Shown one piece after another: positions 42,304-50,367 of a DNA stretch of 64,000 nucleotides. The notes under the pieces are model-generated. The model saw nothing but the letters and a program-made list of their open reading frames with translations. It was not told the DNA's origin and did no database searches. The translations under genes were made by a program, and so were the position numbers. Numbering within the stretch: the first letter of the stretch is position 1; each line of letters starts with the position of its first letter. Origin of the DNA: Halobacterium wangiae (lineage in GTDB: Archaea; Halobacteriota; Halobacteria; Halobacteriales; Halobacteriaceae); the NCBI RefSeq assembly GCF_021249345.1, contig NZ_CP089588.1, positions 62,001 to 126,000 on the forward strand, read 5' to 3'.

Positions 42304-42971
42304 GGACCGGTAGAAAGTGGTTACTCAAAAAGGGATTCTGACGGAGTAGCCGTCCGACGGTAGTAGGATACCAATACTTGCGGACAGATGCGTACGAGAT
42401 AGTTACCAGATAGTCACCGACTACTGGTTTCGGGCGGTAGATACCCCTTACCCATCATCGGTGCCCGCACGAATTACTGGAAAGCCCCAGTTACCGTCAA
42501 CAGGCGGAGGTTACTCGTGGTGTACGACTACGGCGGGCCGCACGAATTCGTGGGTAAGAGGTGCTTAACGAGGCCTAGGACGCTATTTAGGCCCCGGCAA
42601 CTCCCGGAGAGTGACCGGCGACGGTCGCGAACACCAGTAGGACAGGGTGAGCAGGTGGCAGACGCGTCGGCTCGTCTCGACGAGCTCCAGAGCGTCGAGC
42701 GAGCCCCGCGTCGAGTCGCTGGCGGCCACCGAGGATCCACTGGAGTGCTCGACAGGCGACGCGGGTGCGGAACCACTCACTGGTGCACACCAGGCCGACG
42801 CAGTCCCGCAGGTGGCGGCGTGGACAGCGACGAGCAGTAGACCTGCGCGCAGCGAGCCGAAGTTCGTGCAGGAACGGGTCCGTACTGCGGACGGGGACGA
42901 CGAACGCAGGTTCGATGATGTACAGGGAGCTACAGTTGTCCGTTCTGCGTGCCTGGGCGAGTCGGTTCGAC
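42304..42971. other. Long non-coding or degenerate region upstream of the beta-helix and HalOD1 genes
   Basis: This 668-nt stretch has no convincing complete gene. Its first 220 nt is AT-richer than the surroundings and contains GTTACC/GTTACT four times on the plus strand (near 42320, 42402, 42490 and 42510), plus a near-copy GATAGTTACC/GATAGTCACC pair 11 nt apart (42398-42418). The rest holds the truncated ORF at 42583-42780. The AT-rich part must hold the promoter of the divergent Tat protein. Confidence 0.6.
42583..42780 (-). pseudogene. Truncated ORF resembling the winged-helix start of a DUF7344-type haloarchaeal protein
   Basis: The 65-codon frame starts on GTG, uses haloarchaeal codons (mostly G/C in third position) and ends prematurely at TAG. 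Its end, LDALELVETSRRVCHLLTL then SPVTLRELPG, resembles the recognition segment of haloarchaeal winged-helix proteins in which VTLRELA begins the second helix. The expected remaining fold is absent. It lies downstream of a HalOD1 gene on the same strand; such genes often sit together. Read here as a decayed gene; a genuine small protein cannot be excluded. Confidence 0.35.
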
Positions 42972-43265
42972 CTACGTCCAGATCTCGATGACTCCCGCGC
43001 CGGTGATGCGGACGTCGACTCCCTCGTACGTGAACGAGAGTTCGAGGCGCGGGGAGTCGGAGTTGGCCAGCAGGGCGTCCAGTGCGTCCGCGTCGACGCT
43101 GTGCTGCAGTGGGTCGAGGTCCGTCTGCTGTTTCCCGGTCGCTTCCGCAACTGCCTCCGCAACCGCCGTGCTCGGGTTCCCGTAAGAGGTCCAGTCCGAC
43201 CGGAAGATGCCCGTGTCAGGTTCTGAACTCGTCGTATCTCGGGATACGTTCTTATCAGATGGCAT
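42972..43265 (-). CDS. HalOD1 output-domain protein
   Basis: The 97-residue product is almost entirely a HalOD1 domain (halobacterial output domain 1): STAVAEAVAEATGKQQTDL, DALDALLANSD, and FTYEGVDVRITGAGVIEI. This domain is normally attached to receiver or sensor modules; here it is alone. It probably mediates protein contacts in signal transduction. A TATA-like TTATTTAAC on this strand lies about 40 nt upstream of the ATG. It is in the low-density accessory stretch. Confidence 0.82.
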   Translation of the reverse strand: MPSDKNVSRDTTSSEPDTGIFRSDWTSYGNPSTAVAEAVAEATGKQQTDLDPLQHSVDADALDALLANSDSPRLELSFTYEGVDVRITGAGVIEIWT

Positions 43266-43835
43266 GGAGTTCGTGGGCGCTGCCTGAGGTTTTGCTTCGG
43301 GGGTTAAATAATCGGTGGATTCTGGCAGAGAGTTCGCCTTGTGGGCGCCTGCACCCCGCAGAGCGCCGAACTCACGGCGACCGACAGCGGCGACCTACCA
43401 GAACGACTGCACGTCGGAGCCCCGGCCACCTCGCGGATCACCTCGACGGCAGCCGATCGACCGCCAGCCGACCCGGCCGCGACACACCCCGGAGTGCGTG
43501 TCGGTCATCGGCGTCTGGGAGCTGCGGCGCCGGTGATACTCGCCGGAGCGTTCGCTGGGACACCGCTGTGCCCTGGCGAAAGAGTCAGTTTTCTAACTGT
43601 CTGTCGCCCCGGAGGACCTCCGTCGTAGTGGGACTCCAGGTCCCCGGTCGCCCGGGCTGGTGTTCGACGTGGTCACTACGTGTCCGAGGTGTAGGCGACG
43701 GCGAGAGAACGGAGGTGGGCGCACGAGGCTGGCTGTCGCGGTTCACCGGGACGACGGGTGGTTGGACCCCCGGTGGGCCGACATCCTCGTAGCAGCCCGG
43801 TCAGACGGCCGACGGGGAGTCGGCGGCAGGCGTCG
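43266..43835. other. Gene-free stretch
   Basis: These 570 nt contain no frame with convincing protein features on either strand; the available frames are Arg/Pro/Ser-rich shadows. CAGTT-TTCT-AACTG (43586-43599) is a small hairpin. The first 60 nt must contain the HalOD1 promoter. I see nothing else. Confidence 0.5.
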
Positions 43836-44012
43836 TCACTCGCTCCACGCAAGCGGCGACTCGGACCGGCTCTGTGAGTTCGACGCGGCGCCGTCGTCGA
43901 GCTCCGCGTTCGGCACGCAGTCCATACAGTTGTGGACCGAGTCCTGGTTGTCACCGAACACTCGAGCGAACTGGACTGTCACGTGACTCCCGCAGTTTCT
44001 ACACTTTGGCAT
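43836..44012 (-). CDS. Small zinc-ribbon protein (DUF7563-like)
   Basis: The 58-residue product begins PKCRNCGSHVTVQFARVFGDN, with two Cys of a ribbon, and CMDCVPNAELDDGA provides the second pair. This matches a common haloarchaeal small zinc-finger group that I recall as DUF7563. ATG at 44012 was chosen because PKCxNCG is the normal start; a frame extension upstream adds only five residues. The function is unknown. Confidence 0.75.
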   Translation of the reverse strand: MPKCRNCGSHVTVQFARVFGDNQDSVHNCMDCVPNAELDDGAASNSQSRSESPLAWSE

Positions 44013-44372
44013 CGTTGATGTACGCACAGGCCACGGATTTGGTTATACACCTCCTTCGCACCGGGGGCGGTCCGTTAGGCTCACGCCGGACGTAACCCCT
44101 CCCGCGTAGCGGTGCTGTACGGCCCTCTCGGTGCTCGAGAGGCTGCGTTACCCGCCAGGTAACGGAGCCGTCAGCCCGCCGACTGAAAGCCACGCTTACT
44201 GCAGGAGGTGGGCCGCCGGTCAGCGAGACAGGACGACCTCGCCGCAGTCGTGCGATTATGACCGCCCGTTCGCGGCCATCGCCCGCGTAGACGCAGTATT
44301 ACAATGCGACCGCCCGGCGTGAACGTGACCGGTGACGTCGCCGGACAGCGGCGGCCCGTCACCTGATTAGCC
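44013..44372. other. Gene-free stretch with promoter elements
   Basis: These 360 nt contain no credible gene. An AT-rich TTGGTTATACAC (near 44039-44050) could serve the zinc-ribbon gene, and ATTACAATG (near 44297-44305) lies upstream of the PRC-barrel gene. A GTAAC/GTTAC pair occurs near 44152-44163. No RNA gene is recognised. Confidence 0.5.
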
Positions 44373-44609
44373 ATGGTACGCGAGTTCAACGCCGACGACG
44401 AGGGGAAGAAAGTGGTAACGAACGACGGCGACACCGTCGGATCGATCGAGCAGGTAGACGGTGGCACCGCGCACGTCAAGCCGGACAGTGACCTGTCGAC
44501 GAGCATCCGGCAGCGCCTGGGGTGGGCGAAAGACGACCAGGACATGTTCACGCTCGACCACGCGCACGTGCGCTCGTTCACCGGCGACGAAGTGTACTTG
44601 AAGGACTGA
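44373..44609 (+). CDS. PRC-barrel-like small protein
   Basis: The 78-residue acidic product reads EGKKVVTNDGDTVGSIEQVDGG, then AHVKPDSDLSTSIRQRLGW and HVRSFTGDEVYLKD. The V-x-x-x-D-G-x-x-V-G-x-(I/V) pattern is typical of the PRC-barrel, a beta-barrel found in stand-alone haloarchaeal proteins and in RNA-maturation factors. It may bind ligands or proteins. It converges on the TraB-like gene with 4 nt between them. Confidence 0.72.
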   Translation: MVREFNADDEGKKVVTNDGDTVGSIEQVDGGTAHVKPDSDLSTSIRQRLGWAKDDQDMFTLDHAHVRSFTGDEVYLKD

Positions 44610-44613
44610 ACAG

Positions 44614-45372
44614 TCAGGCGCTGTCGGCGCGGACCGCGGCCTCGATGCCGTCGAGGTGGCCGTAGCCGACGACGGCGACGACCGACGACTCTTTTCGCAG
44701 CGCGGCGAGCCGACGACCCATGAATCGCTCCCGCGTCGCGTCGAGGATGCGGGTCGCCTGTGGCGGGTCGAACGCGCGGAGCAGTGTACTGCTGCGCTTG
44801 AGGTGCGCGCTCTCGTGGGCGGCCTGCTCGTCGGGCGATGCCGACGGCGCGCAGTCGTACGTGCGCGTCCGCTCGAAGCCGCTGCCGACCCACCGGTCGG
44901 GGACGCCCGCCTCGCGCAGGCGACCGAGCGCGGTGTGGGTGACGAACCGGCCGAACCCGTAGACCGCGCGGGCGGCCGTGTCCAGGTCGGGGTCGGCGGC
45001 CCGCAGTTCCGAGAGGAGTGTGCCGACGGACCGGCGACCGGGGACGTCGACGCCCACGATCTCGTCCGCGGTCGTGGCGTCTATCGCGCCCGCCATCTCG
45101 CCGCCCTCGTCGCCACCCGCGGCAGCGTACGATTCGAACAGCCCCACCAGCACGTTCGGCAACTCGAGTGCGAGCGTCCCGGGTTCGAGTTCGGCCGCGA
45201 CGGTTCGCGCGCGGTAGACGCTCGCCGGGTGGTCGTGGGCGACGCCGACGACGACGACCGGGTGGTCGCCGTCCGCGGCGGGAATAACTCGAACGTACTG
45301 CTCGTCGAGTCGGGGGTCGGCTGCGAAAATCTCCCGGAGCTGTCTGCGGGTTTCTGGCTGTTCGTCTGTCAC
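44614..45372 (-). CDS. TraB/PrgY-like protein
   Basis: The 252-residue product contains HPVVVVGVAHDHPASVYRARTVAAEL, LALELPNVLVGLFESY (a conserved E-L segment) and VVAVVGYGHLDGIEAA near the end. A GVAH turn early and VVGxGHxxGI at the end are the two hallmarks of the TraB family, whose bacterial member PrgY limits pheromone activity. It probably acts as a metal-dependent hydrolase or binding protein; the target is unknown. It lies next to the PRC-barrel gene and is divergent from the Hsp20 gene. Confidence 0.65.
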   Translation of the reverse strand: MTDEQPETRRQLREIFAADPRLDEQYVRVIPAADGDHPVVVVGVAHDHPASVYRARTVAAELEPGTLALELPNVLVGLFESYAAAGGDEGGEMAGAIDATTADEIVGVDVPGRRSVGTLLSELRAADPDLDTAARAVYGFGRFVTHTALGRLREAGVPDRWVGSGFERTRTYDCAPSASPDEQAAHESAHLKRSSTLLRAFDPPQATRILDATRERFMGRRLAALRKESSVVAVVGYGHLDGIEAAVRADSA

Positions 45373-45486
45373 GGTTCACCAGCCGTCGATTGGACCATCT
45401 TACCGTCGTTACAGGCCGAGTCTACTTACGTTGCGCGCGACCTAACAGCTACCTAACAAAGCGCCGCTGGCCCGGACTGGACGACG

Positions 45487-45912
45487 ATGCCCGCAAACAG
45501 CCCCTTCGAGGACATCGAACGCATCGTTGACGAGATGCAGCGACGACTCGACGAGACGTCCGTCGGCGGACAGTCGGTCGGGAACCAGCCGAGCCTCGAC
45601 GTGGTCGAGTACGACGAAGAGTTCGTCGTCACCGTGGACCTCCCGGGGTTCGAGGCCGAGGACGTGAGCGTGGAACTCGTCGGCCGGACGCTCGCCGTGG
45701 AGGCCGAGCAGACCCACGACGAGACGGTCGAGGAGGACGACGGTCGGTTCATCCGCCAGGAGCGCTCCCGGAGCACGTCGACCCAGCAGGTGGAGTTTCC
45801 CGCGCGCGTGCACGAAGCCGGGGCGATCGCGTCGATGCACAACGGCGTGCTCACCGTCACGGTGCCGAAGACCGACCCGGACCAGGGCGGCACCCGCGTC
45901 GAGATCGAGTGA
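45487..45912 (+). CDS. Small heat-shock protein, Hsp20/alpha-crystallin family
   Basis: The 141-residue product is a single alpha-crystallin domain: NQPSLDVVEYDEEFVVTVDLPGFEAEDV at the start and ASMHNGVLTVTVPK at the end, with the A-x-x-x-N-G-x-L signature. It holds unfolding proteins and prevents aggregation. The N-terminal arm is short, as in archaeal Hsp20. A CCTAACAAAGC run about 30 nt before the ATG is TATA-like. It borders the glycan cluster but is not part of its promoter set. Confidence 0.92.
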   Translation: MPANSPFEDIERIVDEMQRRLDETSVGGQSVGNQPSLDVVEYDEEFVVTVDLPGFEAEDVSVELVGRTLAVEAEQTHDETVEEDDGRFIRQERSRSTSTQQVEFPARVHEAGAIASMHNGVLTVTVPKTDPDQGGTRVEIE

Positions 45913-45986
45913 TCGCGGCGCGACGACGGAGCGCGTCTCCCGGCAGAAATCGCGAGTACAGGCTCCGCTTACTCCACGGAACCGCT

Positions 45987-45998
45987 CCATAACAATCC
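45987..45998 (+). promoter_or_regulatory. Shared promoter element upstream of the beta-helix lipoprotein gene
   Basis: CCATAACAATCC ends 30 nt before the ATG at 46028. Close copies occur before four other transcription units of the glycan cluster (47549, 54687, 56865 and 60276), with consensus near YATAACAATC and a GC-rich left flank. It most likely contains the TATA box of the unit. Confidence 0.55.
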
Positions 45999-46027
45999 CT
46001 GTCCGCTAGCATCGTTCTACCATCACT

Positions 46028-47473
46028 ATGAATCGTCGGGCGGTCCTCTCCAGCATCGGCACTGCCGCACTCGTCGCTGTCGCCGGGTGTGGGAGTTCGA
46101 ACGACGACAGGTCGACACCCGAAGGCGACTCGACGCCGACCGGCGGGACGGGTGGCCCTCCGTCGCGACCGCCGGGCAGCGAACAGTACCCCCAGGCCAT
46201 CGCCGACGAGTTCGGGTTCGAGAACGTCGTGAACTTCGCCGAGGTGGGTGCCGACCAGACGGGCAACCGGGCCGCGGACGACCTCTTCGAGGAACATCTG
46301 ACTGACAACCAGCTGCTCTACCTGCCGCCCGGTCGATACCAGATCGACGACACGATGATGTTCGGCGGTGACGGCAGCAAGCGCCTCGGCCTGGTCGGCG
46401 AGAACGCGACCATCGTGCCACCGGACGGGTTCGAGAGCGTCCTGTTCGGCTTCGGCTACCCGTCGCCGCTCTCCGAACTGCTGGTCGAGGGGCTCACGTT
46501 CGACTGTACCGCGAGGAACACGGGCGCCCGCCCCTTCTTCGTGAGTGCCGACGACCGGGTCGTCGCGAAGAACCTCACCGTTCGCGGGGAGATCGACGTC
46601 AATCAGGACCTCCTGCGGTTCGACGTCACGAGCAAGTCGGGACAGGCGCTCGTCAAGAACATCAACCTCCCCGACGGCGCCGTCCCCGGGACCGGTGTCA
46701 CCGGCATGGAGGTCGGCGACAAGAACCACGGCGACCTCCGGTTCGAGGACTGCCACGTCGCCGGCTTCCCGGACAACGGCCTCTACGCGAACCCACCGGA
46801 GGGGTCGGTCGAGGTGCTCGGCGGGACGTTCCTCAACAACGGCGTCGCGGGCGTGCGCATCGAAACCGCCAACGAGAGCGTCGTCCGTGGCGTACACGTC
46901 CGCTGCGACGACGCCTCGGGCGCCGGCGAGAACATGCGGGGGATCCGTCTCCGGAGCGGCAAGTCGCTGCTCGTCGAGGACTGCCTCGTGGAACTGCTCG
47001 ACGTCACGACGAGCGACGGTGCGGTGACGTTCTCCTCGGAACTCGGCTCCGCGACGGTCCGCAACTGTCAGATCCAGGTCGACGCCGACAACGTCAACGC
47101 GGTCCGCATCAAGGAGCCGGAAGGCGGTGGCTCCGAGCGGGGACCGTTCCGCTGCGAGAACGTCGTCATCAGGGGCACGGCCGCCGGAGCCGAGGCGATA
47201 CAGGCGGCCAACCGGGACGGTTGCAAGTTCGACAACGTCTGCGTCCACCAGACCGGCAAGGACCGGGACGGTCTCGTCGCGGACAACGTCGGTGGGGAAG
47301 TCCAGAACACGTACATCTCCGTCACTGGCGACCCGATTTCCTCCGTGAACTCCGCGATTACCCGGACGAACGTCGACATGAACCGACAGCCGGAGGAGAC
47401 CAGCGCGGACATCGAACGCTACTGCGGCGCCGTCGACGGAACCGCCGACAAATCCCTCCCGAACCGGGAGTAA
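46028..47473 (+). CDS. Lipoprotein with right-handed parallel beta-helix
   Basis: The 481-residue protein starts NRRAVLSSIGTAALVAVAGC: a twin-Arg, Tat-like signal with a lipobox, so it is probably exported folded and lipid-anchored. After a Gly/Pro/Thr linker, residues 75-440 form a beta-helix similar to pectate lyase and tailspike proteins: LYLPPGRYQIDDTMMFGGDG at the cap, then repeated short strands with N-C or N-G turns such as FEDCHVAGFPDNGLY and VEDCLVELLD. It could cleave, epimerise or bind an extracellular glycan. It is the first gene behind one of the shared promoter elements and is adjacent to the sugar-biosynthesis operon. Confidence 0.82.
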   Translation: MNRRAVLSSIGTAALVAVAGCGSSNDDRSTPEGDSTPTGGTGGPPSRPPGSEQYPQAIADEFGFENVVNFAEVGADQTGNRAADDLFEEHLTDNQLLYLPPGRYQIDDTMMFGGDGSKRLGLVGENATIVPPDGFESVLFGFGYPSPLSELLVEGLTFDCTARNTGARPFFVSADDRVVAKNLTVRGEIDVNQDLLRFDVTSKSGQALVKNINLPDGAVPGTGVTGMEVGDKNHGDLRFEDCHVAGFPDNGLYANPPEGSVEVLGGTFLNNGVAGVRIETANESVVRGVHVRCDDASGAGENMRGIRLRSGKSLLVEDCLVELLDVTTSDGAVTFSSELGSATVRNCQIQVDADNVNAVRIKEPEGGGSERGPFRCENVVIRGTAAGAEAIQAANRDGCKFDNVCVHQTGKDRDGLVADNVGGEVQNTYISVTGDPISSVNSAITRTNVDMNRQPEETSADIERYCGAVDGTADKSLPNRE

Positions 47474-47548
47474 CCGACTCCGTACTCCGTTCACCGCCAC
47501 CACCCCGAAATCGCCATCAGGCGCGGTCTAACGCCTCACAAGCGCGTC

Positions 47549-47558
47549 TATAACAATG
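47549..47558 (+). promoter_or_regulatory. Shared promoter element upstream of the uronate-sugar operon
   Basis: TATAACAATG lies 154 nt before the ATG at 47703, much further than the other copies. This would leave a leader of about 125 nt, with a GGGGGAGGAGGAG Shine-Dalgarno-like run ahead of the start. It suits a promoter for the four-gene sugar operon. An ATG inside the element opens a 39-codon frame but would not be transcribed if this is the TATA box. Confidence 0.5.
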
Positions 47559-47702
47559 GGACGTTCGCGGGATAAACCGACAACCGCCACCGGCGGTGTC
47601 GACAATGTCTCCACGCAACAATCATATCCGAACCGCCCGGCCGAACCGAACCACGAGCCGCTCGTCGACCGCTGAGCGGCCCCACGGGGGAGGAGGAGTG
47701 CG

Positions 47703-48278
47703 ATGACTGACGCCGCGTTCGGTCCCGAGGCCGACGTCCACCCGGACGCGACGCTCGGCGAGCGCGACGAGGGAGAGCCGACCATCGGCGAGAGCCCGAC
47801 CATCCGTCGCGGCACCGTCGTCTACGCGGACGTCGAGATCGGCGACCGGTTCACGACCGGCCACGACGTCCTCGTACGCGAGGACACCACGATCGGCGAC
47901 GACGTCCTCGTCGGCACGAAGGCCGTCATCGACGGCGCCTGCACCATCGGCGACGGCACGCGGCTCCAGACTGGTGTCTACCTCCCCGCGAACACGACCG
48001 TCGGCGACCGGGTGTTCTTCGGTCCCCACGCCGTACTCACGAACGACCCGTACCCGCTGCGAACGGCGACGGAGCTCGTGGGACCGACCATCGAGGACGA
48101 CGCCTCCATCGGCGCGAACGCGACAATCCTCCCTGGCGTCACCGTCGGAGAGGGCGCGTTCGTCGCCGCGAACGCCGTCGTCACCGAGGACGTCCCGCCG
48201 GAGACGCTAGCGGTCGGTGCGCCGGCCGTCCACGAACCGCTCCCGGAGGAGCTCGAAGGGGGGAACGCGAGCCGATGA
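47703..48278 (+). CDS. Hexapeptide-repeat N-acetyltransferase, WbpD-like
   Basis: The 191-residue product is a left-handed beta-helix enzyme with hexapeptide repeats such as IGDDVLVGTKAVIDGACTIG and VGDRVFFGPHAVLTND, ending ANAVVTEDVPPETLAVGAPA. The NDPYP stretch is common in amino-sugar acetyltransferases. In the UDP-2,3-diacetamido uronate pathway this type (WbpD) acetylates the 3-amino group. The next three genes encode the other steps. Its TGA overlaps the aminotransferase ATG by 4 nt, which means one operon. The sequence does not prove the exact sugar. Confidence 0.85.
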   Translation: MTDAAFGPEADVHPDATLGERDEGEPTIGESPTIRRGTVVYADVEIGDRFTTGHDVLVREDTTIGDDVLVGTKAVIDGACTIGDGTRLQTGVYLPANTTVGDRVFFGPHAVLTNDPYPLRTATELVGPTIEDDASIGANATILPGVTVGEGAFVAANAVVTEDVPPETLAVGAPAVHEPLPEELEGGNASR

Positions 48279-49396
48279 TCCCGATCGCCGCCCCCGACGT
48301 CGGCGCCGCCGAGCGCGAGCGCGTCGTCGAGGTGCTCGAGGACGGACAGCTCGCCGACGGCCCGGTAGTCCGGGAGTTCGAGGCCGAGTTCGCCGACTTC
48401 TGTGGCGCCGAGCGTGCCGTCGCCACGACGAACGGCACCACCGCGCTCCACGCGACGCTGGAGGCGCTGGGCGTCGGCCCCGGGGACACGGTCGTGACGA
48501 CGCCGTTCTCGTTCATCGCGAGCGCCAACGCCGTCCGACTCGCGGGCGCCGAACCGGTGTTCGCCGACGTCGAACCCGAGACACTCACCCTCGACCCCGA
48601 TGCCGTCAAGGACGCCGTCTGCCGCCGTGACGACGTCGCCGCGATTCTCGCGGTCCATCTCTACGGCATGCCCGCGGAGATGCGAGAGCTCCGGGACATC
48701 GCCGACGACCACGGCCTCGCGCTCGTTGAGGACGCCGCGCAGGCCCACGGCGCGGAGTACCGCGGCGAACCCGTCGGCACGCTCGGCGACGCTGCGTGCT
48801 TCTCCTTCTACCCGACGAAGAACATGACCTCCGGCGAGGGTGGGATGGTGACGACGAACCACGCGGCGCTCGCCGACCGCGTCCGCCGCTTCTGCGACCA
48901 CGGCCGCACGTCGGGGTACGACCACGCCGACGTCGGCCACAACTTCCGGATGACGAGTCTCTGTGGCGCCATCGGGCGGGCACAGCTCCGGAAGCTCTCG
49001 GAGTACAACGTCGCGCGCCGCGGCAACGCTGCCTACCTCAGCGACCGCCTGGCCGACACGAGCGTCGAGACGCCCACCGAACCCCGCGACCGGCGTTCGG
49101 TCTACCACCAGTACACCGTCCGCTCCGACGACCGCGACGGATTGAAGGCCCACCTCGCCGACGCGGGGGTCCAGACAGGCGTCTACTACCCGACCCCGAT
49201 CCACCAGCAGGAGGCGTACGCCGACGTGCGAGCCGACCTGCCGGTCGCGGAACGGGCCGCCGAGCGCGTCCTCTCCCTCCCGGTCCACCCCGCGCTGTCC
49301 GTCGAGGACCTGGACGACATCGCCGCCGCCGTCGAATCGTTCGACGCACAACCCGCACCGACCGACGTCGCCGAAACCGGCGTGATGGACTCGTGA
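48275..49396 (+). CDS. DegT/DnrJ/EryC1/StrS-family PLP aminotransferase, WbpE-like
   Basis: The 373-residue product is a sugar-nucleotide aminotransferase. The PLP lysine lies in SFYPTKNMTSGEGGM, with VEDAAQAHGAEYRG before it, and ATTNGTTALHATLEALG holds the phosphate-binding segment. It would aminate the 3-keto sugar made by the following dehydrogenase, using glutamate. It overlaps the acetyltransferase by 4 nt and the next gene by 4 nt (GTGA). Order and pathway logic agree with WbpE of the diacetamido-uronate pathway. Confidence 0.9.
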   Translation: MIPIAAPDVGAAERERVVEVLEDGQLADGPVVREFEAEFADFCGAERAVATTNGTTALHATLEALGVGPGDTVVTTPFSFIASANAVRLAGAEPVFADVEPETLTLDPDAVKDAVCRRDDVAAILAVHLYGMPAEMRELRDIADDHGLALVEDAAQAHGAEYRGEPVGTLGDAACFSFYPTKNMTSGEGGMVTTNHAALADRVRRFCDHGRTSGYDHADVGHNFRMTSLCGAIGRAQLRKLSEYNVARRGNAAYLSDRLADTSVETPTEPRDRRSVYHQYTVRSDDRDGLKAHLADAGVQTGVYYPTPIHQQEAYADVRADLPVAERAAERVLSLPVHPALSVEDLDDIAAAVESFDAQPAPTDVAETGVMDS

Positions 49397-50367
49397 GTGG
49401 CACGCAACTCCGCGCGGGCGTCATCGGCGTCGGTAGCATGGGTCGGAACCACGCGCGGGTGTACCAGGAGCTCTCGGACACCCAGCTGGTCGGCGTCGCC
49501 GACGCGGACCGGGCGGCCGCCATCAGAGTCGCCACCGAGTACGGCACGTCGGCACTCGACACCGGCGTGCTCCTCGACCGCGTGGACGTCGTCTCCATCG
49601 CGGTGCCGACGCCGGTGCACGCGACGCTGGTCCAGCAGTGCATCGACGCCGGCGTCCACGCGCTCGTCGAGAAGCCGTTCGTCGACGACCCGACACGCGG
49701 TCGGGAGCTGGCGGCGGCCGCGCGGTCCGCCGGGGTCACGCTCCAGATCGGGCACATCGAGCGGTTCAACCCGGCGGTCCGCACGCTCGCGAACATCGTC
49801 CCGAACCTCGACGTGATGGCGGTGACCGCCGAACGACTCGGCCCGCCGCTCGACCGCGAGATGGAGTCGAACGTCGTCTTCGACCTGATGATCCACGACA
49901 TCGACATCATCCGGTCGATACTGGGCGACGACCCGGTGTCCGTCACGGCGTCGGGCACCGCGGCCGGCGACTACGCCACCGCGACCTGCTCGTTCGACGA
50001 CGGCGCGGTGGCGTCGCTGACCGCCAGCCGCGTCACCCAGCAGAAGGTCCGGCGGCTCGCCGTCACGGCCCGCGAGTGCCGCGTCACCGTCGACTACACC
50101 GACCAGTCCGTCGAGATCCACCGGAGTTCGACGCCGGAGTACGTCGCCGCCGACGGCGACATCCGTCACCGCACGGAGAGCGTCGTCGAGCGCCCGCTGG
50201 TCGAGAACGGCGAACCCCTGAAACACGAACTGTCGGCGTTCGCCGAGGCCGTCAGGGAGGGGACAGAACCAGTGGTGACCGCCGAGGACGGCGTCCGCGC
50301 GGTCGAACTGGCGACCCGGATCGACGACCTGATCGCCACCCGCAGCGCCACGGAGGTGCCACAGTGA
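49393..50367 (+). CDS. Gfo/Idh/MocA-family dehydrogenase, WbpB-like
   Basis: The 324-residue product has an N-terminal Rossmann domain (RAGVIGVGSMGRNHARVY) and the EKP motif in HALVEKPFVDDP, followed by the C-terminal beta-sheet domain with GHIERFNPA. In the UDP-GlcNAc(3NAc)A pathway WbpB oxidises the 3-OH of the uronate, recycling NAD with 2-oxoglutarate. The start GTG at 49393 overlaps the aminotransferase stop, so translation is coupled. Other sugar oxidoreductases of the family are alternatives, but the neighbours favour WbpB. Confidence 0.88.
   Translation: MSGTQLRAGVIGVGSMGRNHARVYQELSDTQLVGVADADRAAAIRVATEYGTSALDTGVLLDRVDVVSIAVPTPVHATLVQQCIDAGVHALVEKPFVDDPTRGRELAAAARSAGVTLQIGHIERFNPAVRTLANIVPNLDVMAVTAERLGPPLDREMESNVVFDLMIHDIDIIRSILGDDPVSVTASGTAAGDYATATCSFDDGAVASLTASRVTQQKVRRLAVTARECRVTVDYTDQSVEIHRSSTPEYVAADGDIRHRTESVVERPLVENGEPLKHELSAFAEAVREGTEPVVTAEDGVRAVELATRIDDLIATRSATEVPQ

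Noticed and set aside
42398-42418. The 11-nt-spaced repeats as a CRISPR array
   Set aside because: Only two short, imperfect units with no spacer pattern; no Cas genes occur in the window.
42517-42840. Plus-strand frame of 107 codons opposite the truncated HTH-like ORF
   Set aside because: Arg/Gly-rich shadow of the opposite strand, with no motif.
43341-43628. Plus-strand frame of 95 codons in the gene-free stretch
   Set aside because: Composition is Arg/Pro/Thr-rich without domains, it has no promoter and there is no coding-type codon pattern.
47556-47675. A 39-codon frame starting at the ATG inside the shared promoter element upstream of 47703
   Set aside because: If TATAACAATG is the TATA box, this ATG is upstream of the transcription start, and the peptide has no recognisable feature.
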